Assembly (NCBI RefSeq): GCF_043780375.1 | Contig: NZ_JAYWCU010000022.1 | Coordinates: 1-21,217, forward strand | Length of the DNA stretch: 21,217 nucleotides | DNA from: Emticicia sp043780375 | GTDB lineage: Bacteria; Bacteroidota; Bacteroidia; Cytophagales; Spirosomataceae | Reading direction: 5' to 3' | Notes under the pieces: generated by a model | Databases searched by the model: none | Told to the model about the DNA's origin: nothing | What the model saw: only the letters and a program-made list of their open reading frames with translations | Shown here: positions 1 through 6,905 of the stretch, piece by piece | Layout: each line of letters opens with the position of its first letter | Numbering within the stretch: the first letter of the stretch is position 1 | Program-made: the position numbers and the translations under genes

Positions 1-306
1 AAAGGCTGTACGGCTGGGGCAAAAGTTGAGGCTTTGACGCTTTTAGATATGCTTTTAAAGCCCGAAATAATCAAAAATGCTTGGGATTATTATAACAAAG
101 AGCAAACCAAAGAGATTAAATACACTCCTCTTATCTCGAAAGACGATAAGCCAGCGATTCAATTAAATAAGGAAATAATGGAACGTTTCCGTCCTGAAAT
201 GAGTAAATATTATTATGACTCAACTAAGTACAAAACGTATTTGGAGCAATTAGGTATCAAATATCCAACTTTGAGAGACGACCAAGTGAAAGGATTGGGA
301 AAGTAA
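1..306 (+). CDS. M20-family amidohydrolase (AbgB-like), C-terminal fragment
   Basis: This is the 3' end of a gene that begins before the window. The frame is open from base 1 and gives about 101 residues up to the TAA at 304-306. The start GCTAGAKVEALTLLDMLL, followed by W-D-Y-Y and a K-Y-x-P-L-I stretch, resembles the extreme C-terminus of the M20 peptidase subfamily of AbgB (p-aminobenzoyl-glutamate hydrolase subunit B) and related Bacteroidota amidohydrolases. That region has a conserved helix ending in A-L-T-x-x-D. The metal-binding residues of the family lie upstream and cannot be checked. A TTG at 34 could start a 90-aa ORF, but the open frame and family likeness continue upstream of it, so I treat it as internal. 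The likely role is cytoplasmic or periplasmic hydrolysis of an aminoacyl or peptidyl amide. The substrate is unknown. Confidence 0.6.
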   Translation, partial: KGCTAGAKVEALTLLDMLLKPEIIKNAWDYYNKEQTKEIKYTPLISKDDKPAIQLNKEIMERFRPEMSKYYYDSTKYKTYLEQLGIKYPTLRDDQVKGLGK

Positions 307-317
307 GCCGATATTTC

Positions 318-363
318 ATAGACGATAGCCAGTAGCAAATAAAATCTATTGACTATCGTCTAT
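318..363. terminator. Inverted repeat between convergent genes, probable terminator
   Basis: Perfect 11-bp arms ATAGACGATAG (318-328) and CTATCGTCTAT (353-363) enclose a 24-nt loop. They lie between the stop codon of the M20 gene (+) and the stop codon of the convergent gene at 371-775 (-). Neither side has a long U-tract, so termination is inferred from position and symmetry. A 9-bp direct repeat, TCTATTGAC, overlaps the right arm (345-353 and 359-367). Confidence 0.45.
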
Positions 364-370
364 TGACAGA

Positions 371-775
371 TTAATCTTCTGGAAAAGGAATAAAAACAAA
401 TCCAGCAAATTCGGCTTCAATTACAAATAAACAACAATACTCATCGGCATTTTTATAGTTTTCTTTGAAAAGCTCAATAGACTCTTCTCCGACGAGTTTT
501 CTTTGCACAAATTCATCCAAATAAGACGCTTTATAGTCGAATTGTGTTTCAAAATCGAGTCGAGTAAATAACATTTTTCCGACTTCAACCTGTGTGCGAG
601 CAACTACAAAAACTGGGTTTTCAGAAAAACCACGTTTTCTGATTTGATAAGACGCTTCTTTTAAATGGTCAGAAACTTTAATAAAATCCCCAGCAATTTG
701 ACTCATTATTTTTCGGTCAAGTTCGGGTGAATTTACATCGTCTAAAATCGTATTTTCGTTTGAATGAGAAGTCAT
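371..775 (-). CDS. Hypothetical protein, 134 aa, acidic
   Basis: I do not recognise this protein. It starts at an ATG at 775, preceded by an A-rich leader (AAAAAA directly before the ATG), and ends at the TAA at 371-373. There is no signal peptide or clear membrane segment. The N-terminal half is polar and helical-looking (LDRKIMSQIAGDFIKVSDHL), and the C-terminus is hydrophobic and ends acidic (AGFVFIPFPED). It is therefore probably a small soluble cytoplasmic protein. It lies 79 bp downstream of the alanine dehydrogenase-family gene on the same strand and may be the last gene of a tsaE-ald-orf transcript. A strong hairpin (795-823) in the gap could uncouple it. The frame uses normal codons for this genome and contains the only other ORF here (421-603, -) as a shadow. 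Function is unknown. Confidence 0.7.
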   Translation of the reverse strand: MTSHSNENTILDDVNSPELDRKIMSQIAGDFIKVSDHLKEASYQIRKRGFSENPVFVVARTQVEVGKMLFTRLDFETQFDYKASYLDEFVQRKLVGEESIELFKENYKNADEYCCLFVIEAEFAGFVFIPFPED

Positions 776-794
776 TTTTTTAATTGCTGAATGC

Positions 795-823
795 TGAGTT
801 ATTTATTCTTGATAAATAACTCA
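795..823 (-). other. Hairpin in the leader of the 134-aa gene
   Basis: A perfect 12-bp inverted repeat has arms TGAGTTATTTAT (795-806) and ATAAATAACTCA (812-823) with a 5-nt loop. It lies about 19 nt upstream of the ATG at 775 and about 31 nt after the ald stop codon on the minus strand. No U-tract follows it in the minus direction, where the downstream run is A-rich. It may therefore be an mRNA-stabilising or processing hairpin rather than a classic terminator. Confidence 0.45.
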
Positions 824-854
824 CTGATAAATATTTATTGAAATTGTACATTAT

Positions 855-2072
855 TTACATTCTTGCGGCAACCAATAACCCTAAGTCACGGTAACGCAGA
901 TTGAAACGCTGGGCGATTGCCAAATTAGTTAGGCTTCCTTTAAAGCAATAAACTCCTTTTGTAAACCATTGTTTGGCAAAAATCATTTCTTCTATCCCTC
1001 CCATATTGCCAGTTTTTAATAAAAAAGGTGTAAAAACATTGCTCAATGCAATGCTTGCCGTATGTGCCACACGTGAGGCGATATTTGGCACACAATAATG
1101 TGTTATGCCATATTTTTGAAAAGTTGGATGCTTGTGTGTAGTCATTTCTGAGGTTTCAAAACAACCACCTTGGTCAATCGAAACATCAATAATAATTGAG
1201 TTTGCCTTCATTTTTGAAACCATTTCCTCGGTCACAAGCATTGACGAAACACCATCGTCAGCACGCATTGCTCCTATCACTACATCGGCTCGTATAATGG
1301 CATCAGTCAAAGTTTCAGAGTCAATAATTGAGGTATAAATATGTTGCCCAACCGCATATTTTAGGCGTTGAAGTCGATAAATATGTTGGTCAAAAACTTT
1401 AATTTCTGCTCCAAGCCCAAGTGCAGTGCGGGCGGCATACTCTCCTACTGTTCCTGCCCCAATAATCACAATTTTTGTTGGCGGAACGCCTGTAATTCCG
1501 CCCAAAATCATCCCTCTTCCATTATGAGCACTGCTTAAATATTCGGCTGCAATGAGCATCACCGTGCTACCAGCAATTTCGCTCATAGTTCTGATGATTG
1601 GAAAATTTCCAACTTTATCTTGTATTAGCTCAAAGCCAATTCCTGTGACACGTTTTTGATTTAATTGCTCAAAATATGGTCTGCCAAGATTAGGGATATT
1701 CAGCGTCGAAATAACCGTCTGCCCAGCTTTCAAATACGTCATTTCACTTTCAACTAAAGGCTCAATTTTCAAAATCAAATCTGCTTCAAAAACTTCTTTA
1801 GGACTCTGAACTATCCTTGCACCTGCTTCACTATAATCGTTATCCGAAAACTTAGCACCAGCTCCAGCATTTTTTTCTATCAAAATCTCATGCCCATTTC
1901 TAACCAACAAAGCAACAGCTTCGGGCGTAAGAGCAATACGATTTTCTTGCAGAGAAACCTCACAAGGAAGTCCGATAAAAAGGTTTTCCTTACCTTTTTT
2001 AATCATTTCTGGAGATTCTTGTGGGTAAAGTGCTGATTGCCTTGCTAATTCAGAAATAGATTGTCCAGTCAT
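855..2072 (-). CDS. ald: Alanine dehydrogenase / PntAA-family NAD(P)-dependent dehydrogenase
   Basis: This 405-aa protein matches the alanine dehydrogenase/transhydrogenase alpha family along its length: an N-terminal catalytic domain, a Rossmann NAD domain with GAGTVG (205-210) followed by an acidic strand end (D228), and a C-terminal return to the catalytic domain. The known members interconvert L-alanine and pyruvate plus ammonia with NAD(H). R45 (in ENRIALTP), K102 (in LILKIEPL) and D300 (in DVSIDQGG) correspond to family substrate-binding and catalytic residues. The position of the catalytic His (LHL in Bacillus Ald) reads STLNIPN, so the His appears to be Asn125. About 35 extra N-terminal residues precede the usual family start at LFIGLPCE. 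It starts 24 bp after tsaE, so the two are probably co-transcribed. The family is sure, but alanine as substrate is less so. Confidence 0.8.
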   Translation of the reverse strand: MTGQSISELARQSALYPQESPEMIKKGKENLFIGLPCEVSLQENRIALTPEAVALLVRNGHEILIEKNAGAGAKFSDNDYSEAGARIVQSPKEVFEADLILKIEPLVESEMTYLKAGQTVISTLNIPNLGRPYFEQLNQKRVTGIGFELIQDKVGNFPIIRTMSEIAGSTVMLIAAEYLSSAHNGRGMILGGITGVPPTKIVIIGAGTVGEYAARTALGLGAEIKVFDQHIYRLQRLKYAVGQHIYTSIIDSETLTDAIIRADVVIGAMRADDGVSSMLVTEEMVSKMKANSIIIDVSIDQGGCFETSEMTTHKHPTFQKYGITHYCVPNIASRVAHTASIALSNVFTPFLLKTGNMGGIEEMIFAKQWFTKGVYCFKGSLTNLAIAQRFNLRYRDLGLLVAARM

Positions 2073-2096
2073 AATTTCGGGGGCCGACTATATTAT

Positions 2097-2510
2097 TTAA
2101 TCTAACTCAATTTTTCGTGTTAGACCTTCATTTAGGCTTATTTTAATTTTAAAACAATCTTCTGGTAAAAGTAATTCAATTTTATCTGCCCATTCTAATA
2201 AGCAAATATTTCCTGAATCAAAATATTCTTCTACGCCAAAATCAAGGGCTTCGATTTCATTTTTTAGGCGGTAAAAATCGAAATGATAAATAGTTTTTCT
2301 TTTGTCTGTTATATACTCATTTACAATCGAAAAAGTTGGACTTTGCACAGTAGCCAAAACGCCCAATTCTTTACAAATCGCTTTTATCAAAGTCGTTTTT
2401 CCTGCTCCCATTTCGCCATCAAAAATCCAAATGGTTTTGGTTTGGGCTGAAGCAATAACTTTCTTGGCGATTTCTTGTAAATCTTCAATTTTATAAATCA
2501 TTTCTATCAA
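2097..2510 (-). CDS. tsaE: tRNA threonylcarbamoyladenosine biosynthesis ATPase TsaE
   Basis: This 137-aa P-loop ATPase is of normal length for TsaE (YjeE), which works with TsaB and TsaD in transferring threonylcarbamoyl to A37 of ANN-decoding tRNAs (t6A). Visible motifs are the Walker A GEMGAGKTT (32-40), the switch-like SPTFSIVNEY (57-66), HFDFYRL (76-82) and LLEWADKI around E106, all characteristic of the family. The start used is the ATG at 2510. A second ATG three codons in (2501) is equally possible. It heads a minus-strand group with ald 24 bp downstream and is divergent from mrdA across 268 bp. No -7 element of the TAnnTTTG type was found in that gap. Confidence 0.93.
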   Translation of the reverse strand: MIEMIYKIEDLQEIAKKVIASAQTKTIWIFDGEMGAGKTTLIKAICKELGVLATVQSPTFSIVNEYITDKRKTIYHFDFYRLKNEIEALDFGVEEYFDSGNICLLEWADKIELLLPEDCFKIKISLNEGLTRKIELD

Positions 2511-2778
2511 ATTCTCAGAAATTTTCCTGCAAAAATCGCATTAATACTTAAAATAATTTCAATCTGATTTCTGAAATTTACTTTTCATAAAAAAAACAAA
2601 TTTTCTTAAGCAATATATGCAAATTTCTGTTGATTTTTCGAGAACTTTGTTGACAGAAAGAAAAAAATCACTCAATTAGTCTTTCAATAGGTCAAACACC
2701 CCCTTTCTAAGTAATTGCTGGCGGACACTTTTGACTAAAAAATTTAATACTAACAACACCCATTTATAAGCCATTGTA

Positions 2779-4758
2779 ATGTTCCAAAACAGAAAGCAAA
2801 TTATTCTGAGTTTTTTCTTTTTAGTGTGTGGAATTTACTTGATAAGATTGCTGTATCTTCAAGTAATTGACGACAAATATCATGCACTTGGTTCGACGGG
2901 TGCACTCAAAAAAGAAGTACAAATTCCACTTCGTGGGCAAATCTATGACCGAAACGGCAAATTATTAGTAGCAAATGTAGACGTGTACGACATGAAGGTA
3001 ACACCTTACAAAGTCAAACCAATGGATACTACAATGTTTTGCCGCTTGTTCAATATCACCAGAGGATATTTTGATAGTACAATGACTTTGGCAAAAACCT
3101 ATTCACGTAATCGGGCAACAATATTTTTACGACAATTAACTAAAGAAGATTATGCTCGTGTGGCAGATGCCATGGTTAGTTTTCCTGGGTTTACTTTTGA
3201 GCTTTCCTTCTTTCGCACCTACCCTGCCCATACTATGGCAAATGCACTTGGATACATTGGTGAAATTAGCAAAAAAGCCTACGAAGACCAAGAGGTAGAA
3301 TATTACCGAAGTGGCGATTATATTGGCATTACAGGTTTGGAAAAACAATATGAGTCGGAGCTAAGAGGAAGGCGAGGCGTAAAATTTACTATGATGAATG
3401 TTCATGGTGAAGACAAGGGCTCTTATGCCAATGGTGAATATGACACCTTGGCGGTGATTGGCAAAAACCTTATTTCCACCGTTGATTTAGATGTGCAACA
3501 ATTGGCAGATAGCCTTTTTCAAGGAAAAACAGGTTGTGCTGTAGCTATCGAACCTACAACGGGTGAGATATTAGCCATTGGCTCTTATCCTTACTACGAC
3601 CCAAATATTCTTTCAGGAAAACAATTTAGTAAATATTTCAAGGAACTTTACCGAAATCCTGATAAACCACTCAATGACCGTGTAGCAACGGGCTTTTTTC
3701 GTCCAGGTTCAACTTTCAAACTGGCTCAAGCATTGGTAGCTTTGCAGTTGGGTGCAATCGAACCTTCAACAGCCTTTCCATTGGGTGGAGCTCCTGTAAA
3801 ATGCCACAACCATCCTGGTTCGCCAAATGACCTTCATAATGCAGTTCGTTTTTCGTGTAATCCATACTTTTACAATGTTTTTCGTAAAATAATGGGTAAT
3901 ACTCCCGAAACTAATCCTTTTAAAGCTGCTCCCATTATGCTTTCAAAATGGCATGATATGATTGAAAAATTTGGTTATGGACAAAAATTAGGCATTGATT
4001 TACCTTCCGAATCATCAGGTTTGCTACCCAATGTAAAATATTATGACAAACGTTATGGTGCATTTCAATGGAAATTTTCAAACATTTATTCATTAAGCAT
4101 TGGCGAAGGTGAGGTTTCAATCAATATGCTCAAAATGGCAAACTTGGCAGCTACAATTGCCAATCGTGGCTACTGGATTACACCTCATTTAGTGAAAGGT
4201 TTTGGTCAGAATGGCAAAGGAGTAAATCCACAATTAAAGCAAGTGCATAAAACTTTTATTGATCCCCAAAATTATGAAGCAATTATTGGTGGAATGCAAG
4301 ATGCCGTAGAGCGTGGAACAGTAGGTGGTGGAGCAGGAATTGTGGAAGGAATTGCTATTTGCGGAAAAACAGGAACATCTCAAAACAAAAAAGGACGAGA
4401 TAATTCGATTTTTATTGCCTTTGCTCCTCGCTATAATCCTAAAATTGCGATTGCTGTAATGGTACAAAACGCAGGTTTTGGAGGCTCGGTTGCTGCACCA
4501 ATTGCTACTTTGATGATTGAAAAATATCTTAAGCGTAAGATTGAACGTACCGCAATAAAAGAACGAATGATAAATTTGAGTATTAAAACCGTAGAAGCAA
4601 TGGCGGCAGGAGGGGCAGGTACTATAAATACCGAAAAACCTATGCCTGCAACTAAAACCACACCAAAAACTCCTATAAAACCAAAAAAAGAAGCACCAAA
4701 GCCTGAAAAAACGGCTTTTATAAAACCCAAAGAAATAACCCCAAATTCAACAAAATAG
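2779..4758 (+). CDS. mrdA: Penicillin-binding protein 2 (peptidoglycan DD-transpeptidase)
   Basis: This 659-aa class B PBP is the transpeptidase of the elongation machinery (Rod complex) and acts in the periplasm. It has a short cytoplasmic N-terminus and one membrane anchor (about 8-27). A PBP dimer/pedestal domain follows, with the typical RGQIYDRNGKLLVAN start (about 52-66). The transpeptidase domain has the nucleophile motif S311-T-F-K314, the second motif S359-C-N361 and K530-T-G-T533. The C-terminal tail (about 620-659) is rich in Lys, Pro and Thr and probably disordered, an extension beyond the catalytic fold. rodA starts 1 bp after the stop, so the two are translationally linked. In many Bacteroidota mreBCD lie directly upstream. 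Here the upstream neighbour is the divergent tsaE, so mrdA heads its own transcript. Confidence 0.95.
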   Translation: MFQNRKQIILSFFFLVCGIYLIRLLYLQVIDDKYHALGSTGALKKEVQIPLRGQIYDRNGKLLVANVDVYDMKVTPYKVKPMDTTMFCRLFNITRGYFDSTMTLAKTYSRNRATIFLRQLTKEDYARVADAMVSFPGFTFELSFFRTYPAHTMANALGYIGEISKKAYEDQEVEYYRSGDYIGITGLEKQYESELRGRRGVKFTMMNVHGEDKGSYANGEYDTLAVIGKNLISTVDLDVQQLADSLFQGKTGCAVAIEPTTGEILAIGSYPYYDPNILSGKQFSKYFKELYRNPDKPLNDRVATGFFRPGSTFKLAQALVALQLGAIEPSTAFPLGGAPVKCHNHPGSPNDLHNAVRFSCNPYFYNVFRKIMGNTPETNPFKAAPIMLSKWHDMIEKFGYGQKLGIDLPSESSGLLPNVKYYDKRYGAFQWKFSNIYSLSIGEGEVSINMLKMANLAATIANRGYWITPHLVKGFGQNGKGVNPQLKQVHKTFIDPQNYEAIIGGMQDAVERGTVGGGAGIVEGIAICGKTGTSQNKKGRDNSIFIAFAPRYNPKIAIAVMVQNAGFGGSVAAPIATLMIEKYLKRKIERTAIKERMINLSIKTVEAMAAGGAGTINTEKPMPATKTTPKTPIKPKKEAPKPEKTAFIKPKEITPNSTK

Positions 4759-4759
4759 T

Positions 4760-6037
4760 ATGGCACGTGACATTGATATTAGAGAAGGTATTGACTGGAC
4801 AACCGTTTGGCTCTATGCTGCGTTGGTTACTTTTGGTTGGCTAAACATTTATGCGGCAATTTATAACCCCGAAACTCCTATTACCATTCTTTCTACATCG
4901 CATAATGCAGGAAAACAATTGCTTTTTATTTGCACATCATTTATTCTGATTCTTATTATTTTATTTGTTGATTACAAAATATATGATTCGTTTGCCTATA
5001 TTTTTTATGGAGTAGTTATTGCACTCTTAATAGTGACTATTTTTATTGCAACCGAAATAAAAGGTTCTCGTTCATGGATAAAAGTGGGCGGTGGGTTTTC
5101 TCTTCAACCTGCCGAATTTTCAAAGATTTTTACAGCTTTGGCACTTTCTCGTTATTTGAGTAGCCAAAATGTTAATATCACCAGAGTTAAGGATGCTATT
5201 ATTGCTGGATTAATGGTTTTTATCCCACCAATCATTATCATTATGCAAAAAGAAACAGGCTCGGCTCTTACTTTTGCTGCATTTATTGCCGTTTTTTATA
5301 GAGAAGGTTTGCCCGGAATTTATCCAGCATTAGGCATTGCTTTAGCAATTTTGTTCGTACTGGTATTATTTTTTGATAAACTGTACGTTATAGTCGGTCT
5401 TGCTGTAGCTTGTGGACTTTTTTGGCAGTTTTTCTTGAAACGCTATGACCGCACCCAACAAAATCTTATCAGGCTCGGTGCAGTATTTGTTATATCATCA
5501 GCCTTTGTTTTTGGCGTTGGTTTTTTCACAACAAATATTTTGAAACCCCACCAACAAAAACGTATTCAGATATTAGTTAACCCAGATTCAGACCCGTTGG
5601 GTGCTGGTTGGAACCAAACACAATCGAGAATTGCTATTAGTTCTGGAGGAATTATAGGAAAAGGGTATTTGCAGGGTACACAAACCAAGTTTGACTTTGT
5701 TCCTGAGCAATCAACTGACTTTATTTTCTGTACTGTTGGCGAAGAATGGGGGTTTTTGGGAAGTATGATAGTGATTTTAGTTTTTGCGGTTTTACTCAAT
5801 AGAATCATTAATTTAGCAGAAAAACAGCGAAGTAAATTCTCCAGAATTTATGGTTATTGTGTAGCTTCTATTTTGTTTTTCCATTTATTGGTTAATATCG
5901 GAATGACCATTGGTTTAATGCCAGTTATCGGTATCCCACTTCCTTTTCTGAGTTATGGTGGTTCATCACTTTGGTCTTTTACAATCCTATTATTCATCTT
6001 TTTAAAATTAGACGCTCATCGAAGTTATAAGGTTTAG
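4760..6037 (+). CDS. rodA: Rod shape-determining SEDS protein RodA (peptidoglycan glycosyltransferase)
   Basis: This 425-aa SEDS-family polytopic membrane protein polymerises lipid II into glycan strands for lateral wall growth, paired with PBP2. About ten hydrophobic segments are visible. Family signatures are GSRSWIKVGGGFSLQPAEFSK (about 94-114), the loop EQSTDFIFCTVGEEWGFLGS with the conserved catalytic Asp at D320, and the C-terminal MPVIGIPLPFLSYGGSS. It is RodA rather than FtsW by its partner: the start codon is 1 bp after the mrdA stop. The stop codon (TAG, 6035-6037) forms the first bases of a large inverted repeat shared with the convergent regulator gene, which probably ends the transcript. 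Confidence 0.93.
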   Translation: MARDIDIREGIDWTTVWLYAALVTFGWLNIYAAIYNPETPITILSTSHNAGKQLLFICTSFILILIILFVDYKIYDSFAYIFYGVVIALLIVTIFIATEIKGSRSWIKVGGGFSLQPAEFSKIFTALALSRYLSSQNVNITRVKDAIIAGLMVFIPPIIIIMQKETGSALTFAAFIAVFYREGLPGIYPALGIALAILFVLVLFFDKLYVIVGLAVACGLFWQFFLKRYDRTQQNLIRLGAVFVISSAFVFGVGFFTTNILKPHQQKRIQILVNPDSDPLGAGWNQTQSRIAISSGGIIGKGYLQGTQTKFDFVPEQSTDFIFCTVGEEWGFLGSMIVILVFAVLLNRIINLAEKQRSKFSRIYGYCVASILFFHLLVNIGMTIGLMPVIGIPLPFLSYGGSSLWSFTILLFIFLKLDAHRSYKV

Positions 6038-6108
6038 TTTCGACTACACTCAACCTTTGATTTTCTAAATAAGTGATAATCAGTTACTTATTTAGTGAGT
6101 CGAAACTA
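6035..6108. terminator. Nested double inverted repeat, probable bidirectional terminator
   Basis: The outer arms TAGTTTCGACT (6035-6045) and AGTCGAAACTA (6098-6108) are perfect over 11 bp. Inside them a second perfect 10-bp pair, CTAAATAAGT (6065-6074) and ACTTATTTAG (6086-6095), encloses an 11-nt loop. The element contains the rodA stop codon in its left arm. It also contains the stop codon and last codons of the convergent regulator gene, which ends at 6084. Position between convergent genes supports termination in both directions. The outer arm resembles dispersed intergenic repeats of the TTTCGACT type, so a REP-like origin is possible. Confidence 0.55.
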
Positions 6109-6785
6109 TACAAAAAAGGAGCTTTATGAGCCGCTCCCGAATACTGCTTTTCGTGACGTTTCAAGATTTTCAAACTTAATATTTTACGTTGAAAAGTACC
6201 TCGATGAAGTTTTTCTCCCAATATAGCTTCATAAACTTTTTGCAATTCGTTCATCGTAAATAACATAGGTAAAAGATTCATACCAACTAATTTACGCTCT
6301 AAATTATCTCGTAATGTTTGTAAGGCTTTGTTTACTATTTCGGCATGGTCAAGCATCAAATTTGGCAAATCTTCAATGGCATACCAATCACATGAATCAG
6401 AGAGAGCATCTGGTTGCGGTACAACATCATTATAGTTTATTAGAGCATAATACGCTATTGAAATAAACCTATCTAACATCCATTCGTATTGCTCTAAAGA
6501 ATAATTATTAGATTCAATAATCATCCGCATCACTTCAGGTCTAAATCGAGCCACATCTCCAAACGTATAAAATTGCTCCAAATAAATATTATCCAATCCT
6601 GTCCGTTCTTTTAATCCTCTTCGCACAGCATCATTCAAATTTTCATCTCGTTGCACGAATCCTCCCGGAAGAGCAAACAAACCCGTATTATGATATTTAA
6701 TAATAAGAATTTTGAGTTTATCCCCCGAAAAACCAAAAATAACCGAATCGTATGCTATATGACGTAAAAATGTAGTTTCTTTCAC
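6084..6785 (-). CDS. NrtR-like Nudix/winged-helix transcriptional regulator
   Basis: This 233-aa protein has an N-terminal Nudix fold (about 8-140) and a C-terminal winged-helix region (about 155-225; LHRGTFQRKILSLKILKR). This is the architecture of NrtR-type regulators, which sense sugar phosphates, ADP-ribose compounds or similar ligands and repress neighbouring operons. The Nudix box starts at G42 and keeps E48, R56 and E60, but two glutamates of the REUxEE core are changed (G57, R61). Hydrolysis is therefore probably lost and the domain used for ligand sensing. The start is a GTG (6785): an in-frame TAA directly precedes it and no ATG is near. Upstream are a good -7/-33 pair (6828-6859) and a 25-bp palindrome (6863-6887) shared with the divergent esterase operon. 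This suggests autoregulation and control of that operon. The ligand is unknown; arabinose and NAD regulators belong to the same family. Confidence 0.85.
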   Translation of the reverse strand: MKETTFLRHIAYDSVIFGFSGDKLKILIIKYHNTGLFALPGGFVQRDENLNDAVRRGLKERTGLDNIYLEQFYTFGDVARFRPEVMRMIIESNNYSLEQYEWMLDRFISIAYYALINYNDVVPQPDALSDSCDWYAIEDLPNLMLDHAEIVNKALQTLRDNLERKLVGMNLLPMLFTMNELQKVYEAILGEKLHRGTFQRKILSLKILKRHEKQYSGAAHKAPFLYSFDSLNK

Positions 6786-6827
6786 TTAAATAGTAGTTCA
6801 CGTATGCTGATGAGAATATAACTTTTT

Positions 6828-6859
6828 CAAAAATAAATAGGATTAATTTAAAAAACCAA
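6828..6859 (-). promoter_or_regulatory. Bacteroidota-type promoter of the Nudix regulator gene
   Basis: On the minus strand a -7 element TATTTTTG (6828-6835) matches TAnnTTTG exactly. A -33 TTG (6857-6859) is separated from it by 21 nt. Transcription would start near 6821, giving a leader of about 35 nt before the GTG at 6785. The palindrome at 6863-6887 begins only 3 bp upstream of the -33 box, a position where a bound repressor could interfere with RNA polymerase. Confidence 0.6.
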
Positions 6860-6862
6860 TTA

Positions 6863-6887
6863 TTATTGTCTCAATTTGCGACAATAA
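6863..6887. promoter_or_regulatory. 25-bp palindrome, candidate operator for the Nudix regulator
   Basis: The arms are TTATTGTC (6863-6870) and GACAATAA (6880-6887). In the centre CAA and TTG also pair around a single middle base, so 11 of 12 base pairs are symmetrical. It ends 18 bp before the ATG of the first esterase gene and abuts the -33 box of the divergent regulator. Length, symmetry and position fit a dimeric winged-helix repressor site. That this regulator binds it is inferred. Confidence 0.65.
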
Positions 6888-6905
6888 GTAATTTAATCTA
6901 AAAAA

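Noticed and set aside
2640..2660. GAACTTTG near 2641 as the mrdA promoter
   Set aside because: The first consensus base is missing, no -33 box fits, and it is about 130 bp from the start codon.
4431..4766. 111-aa minus-strand frame over the end of mrdA
   Set aside because: It is a shadow of the mrdA coding region, arising from the Lys/Pro/Thr-rich tail and the codon bias of the real gene.
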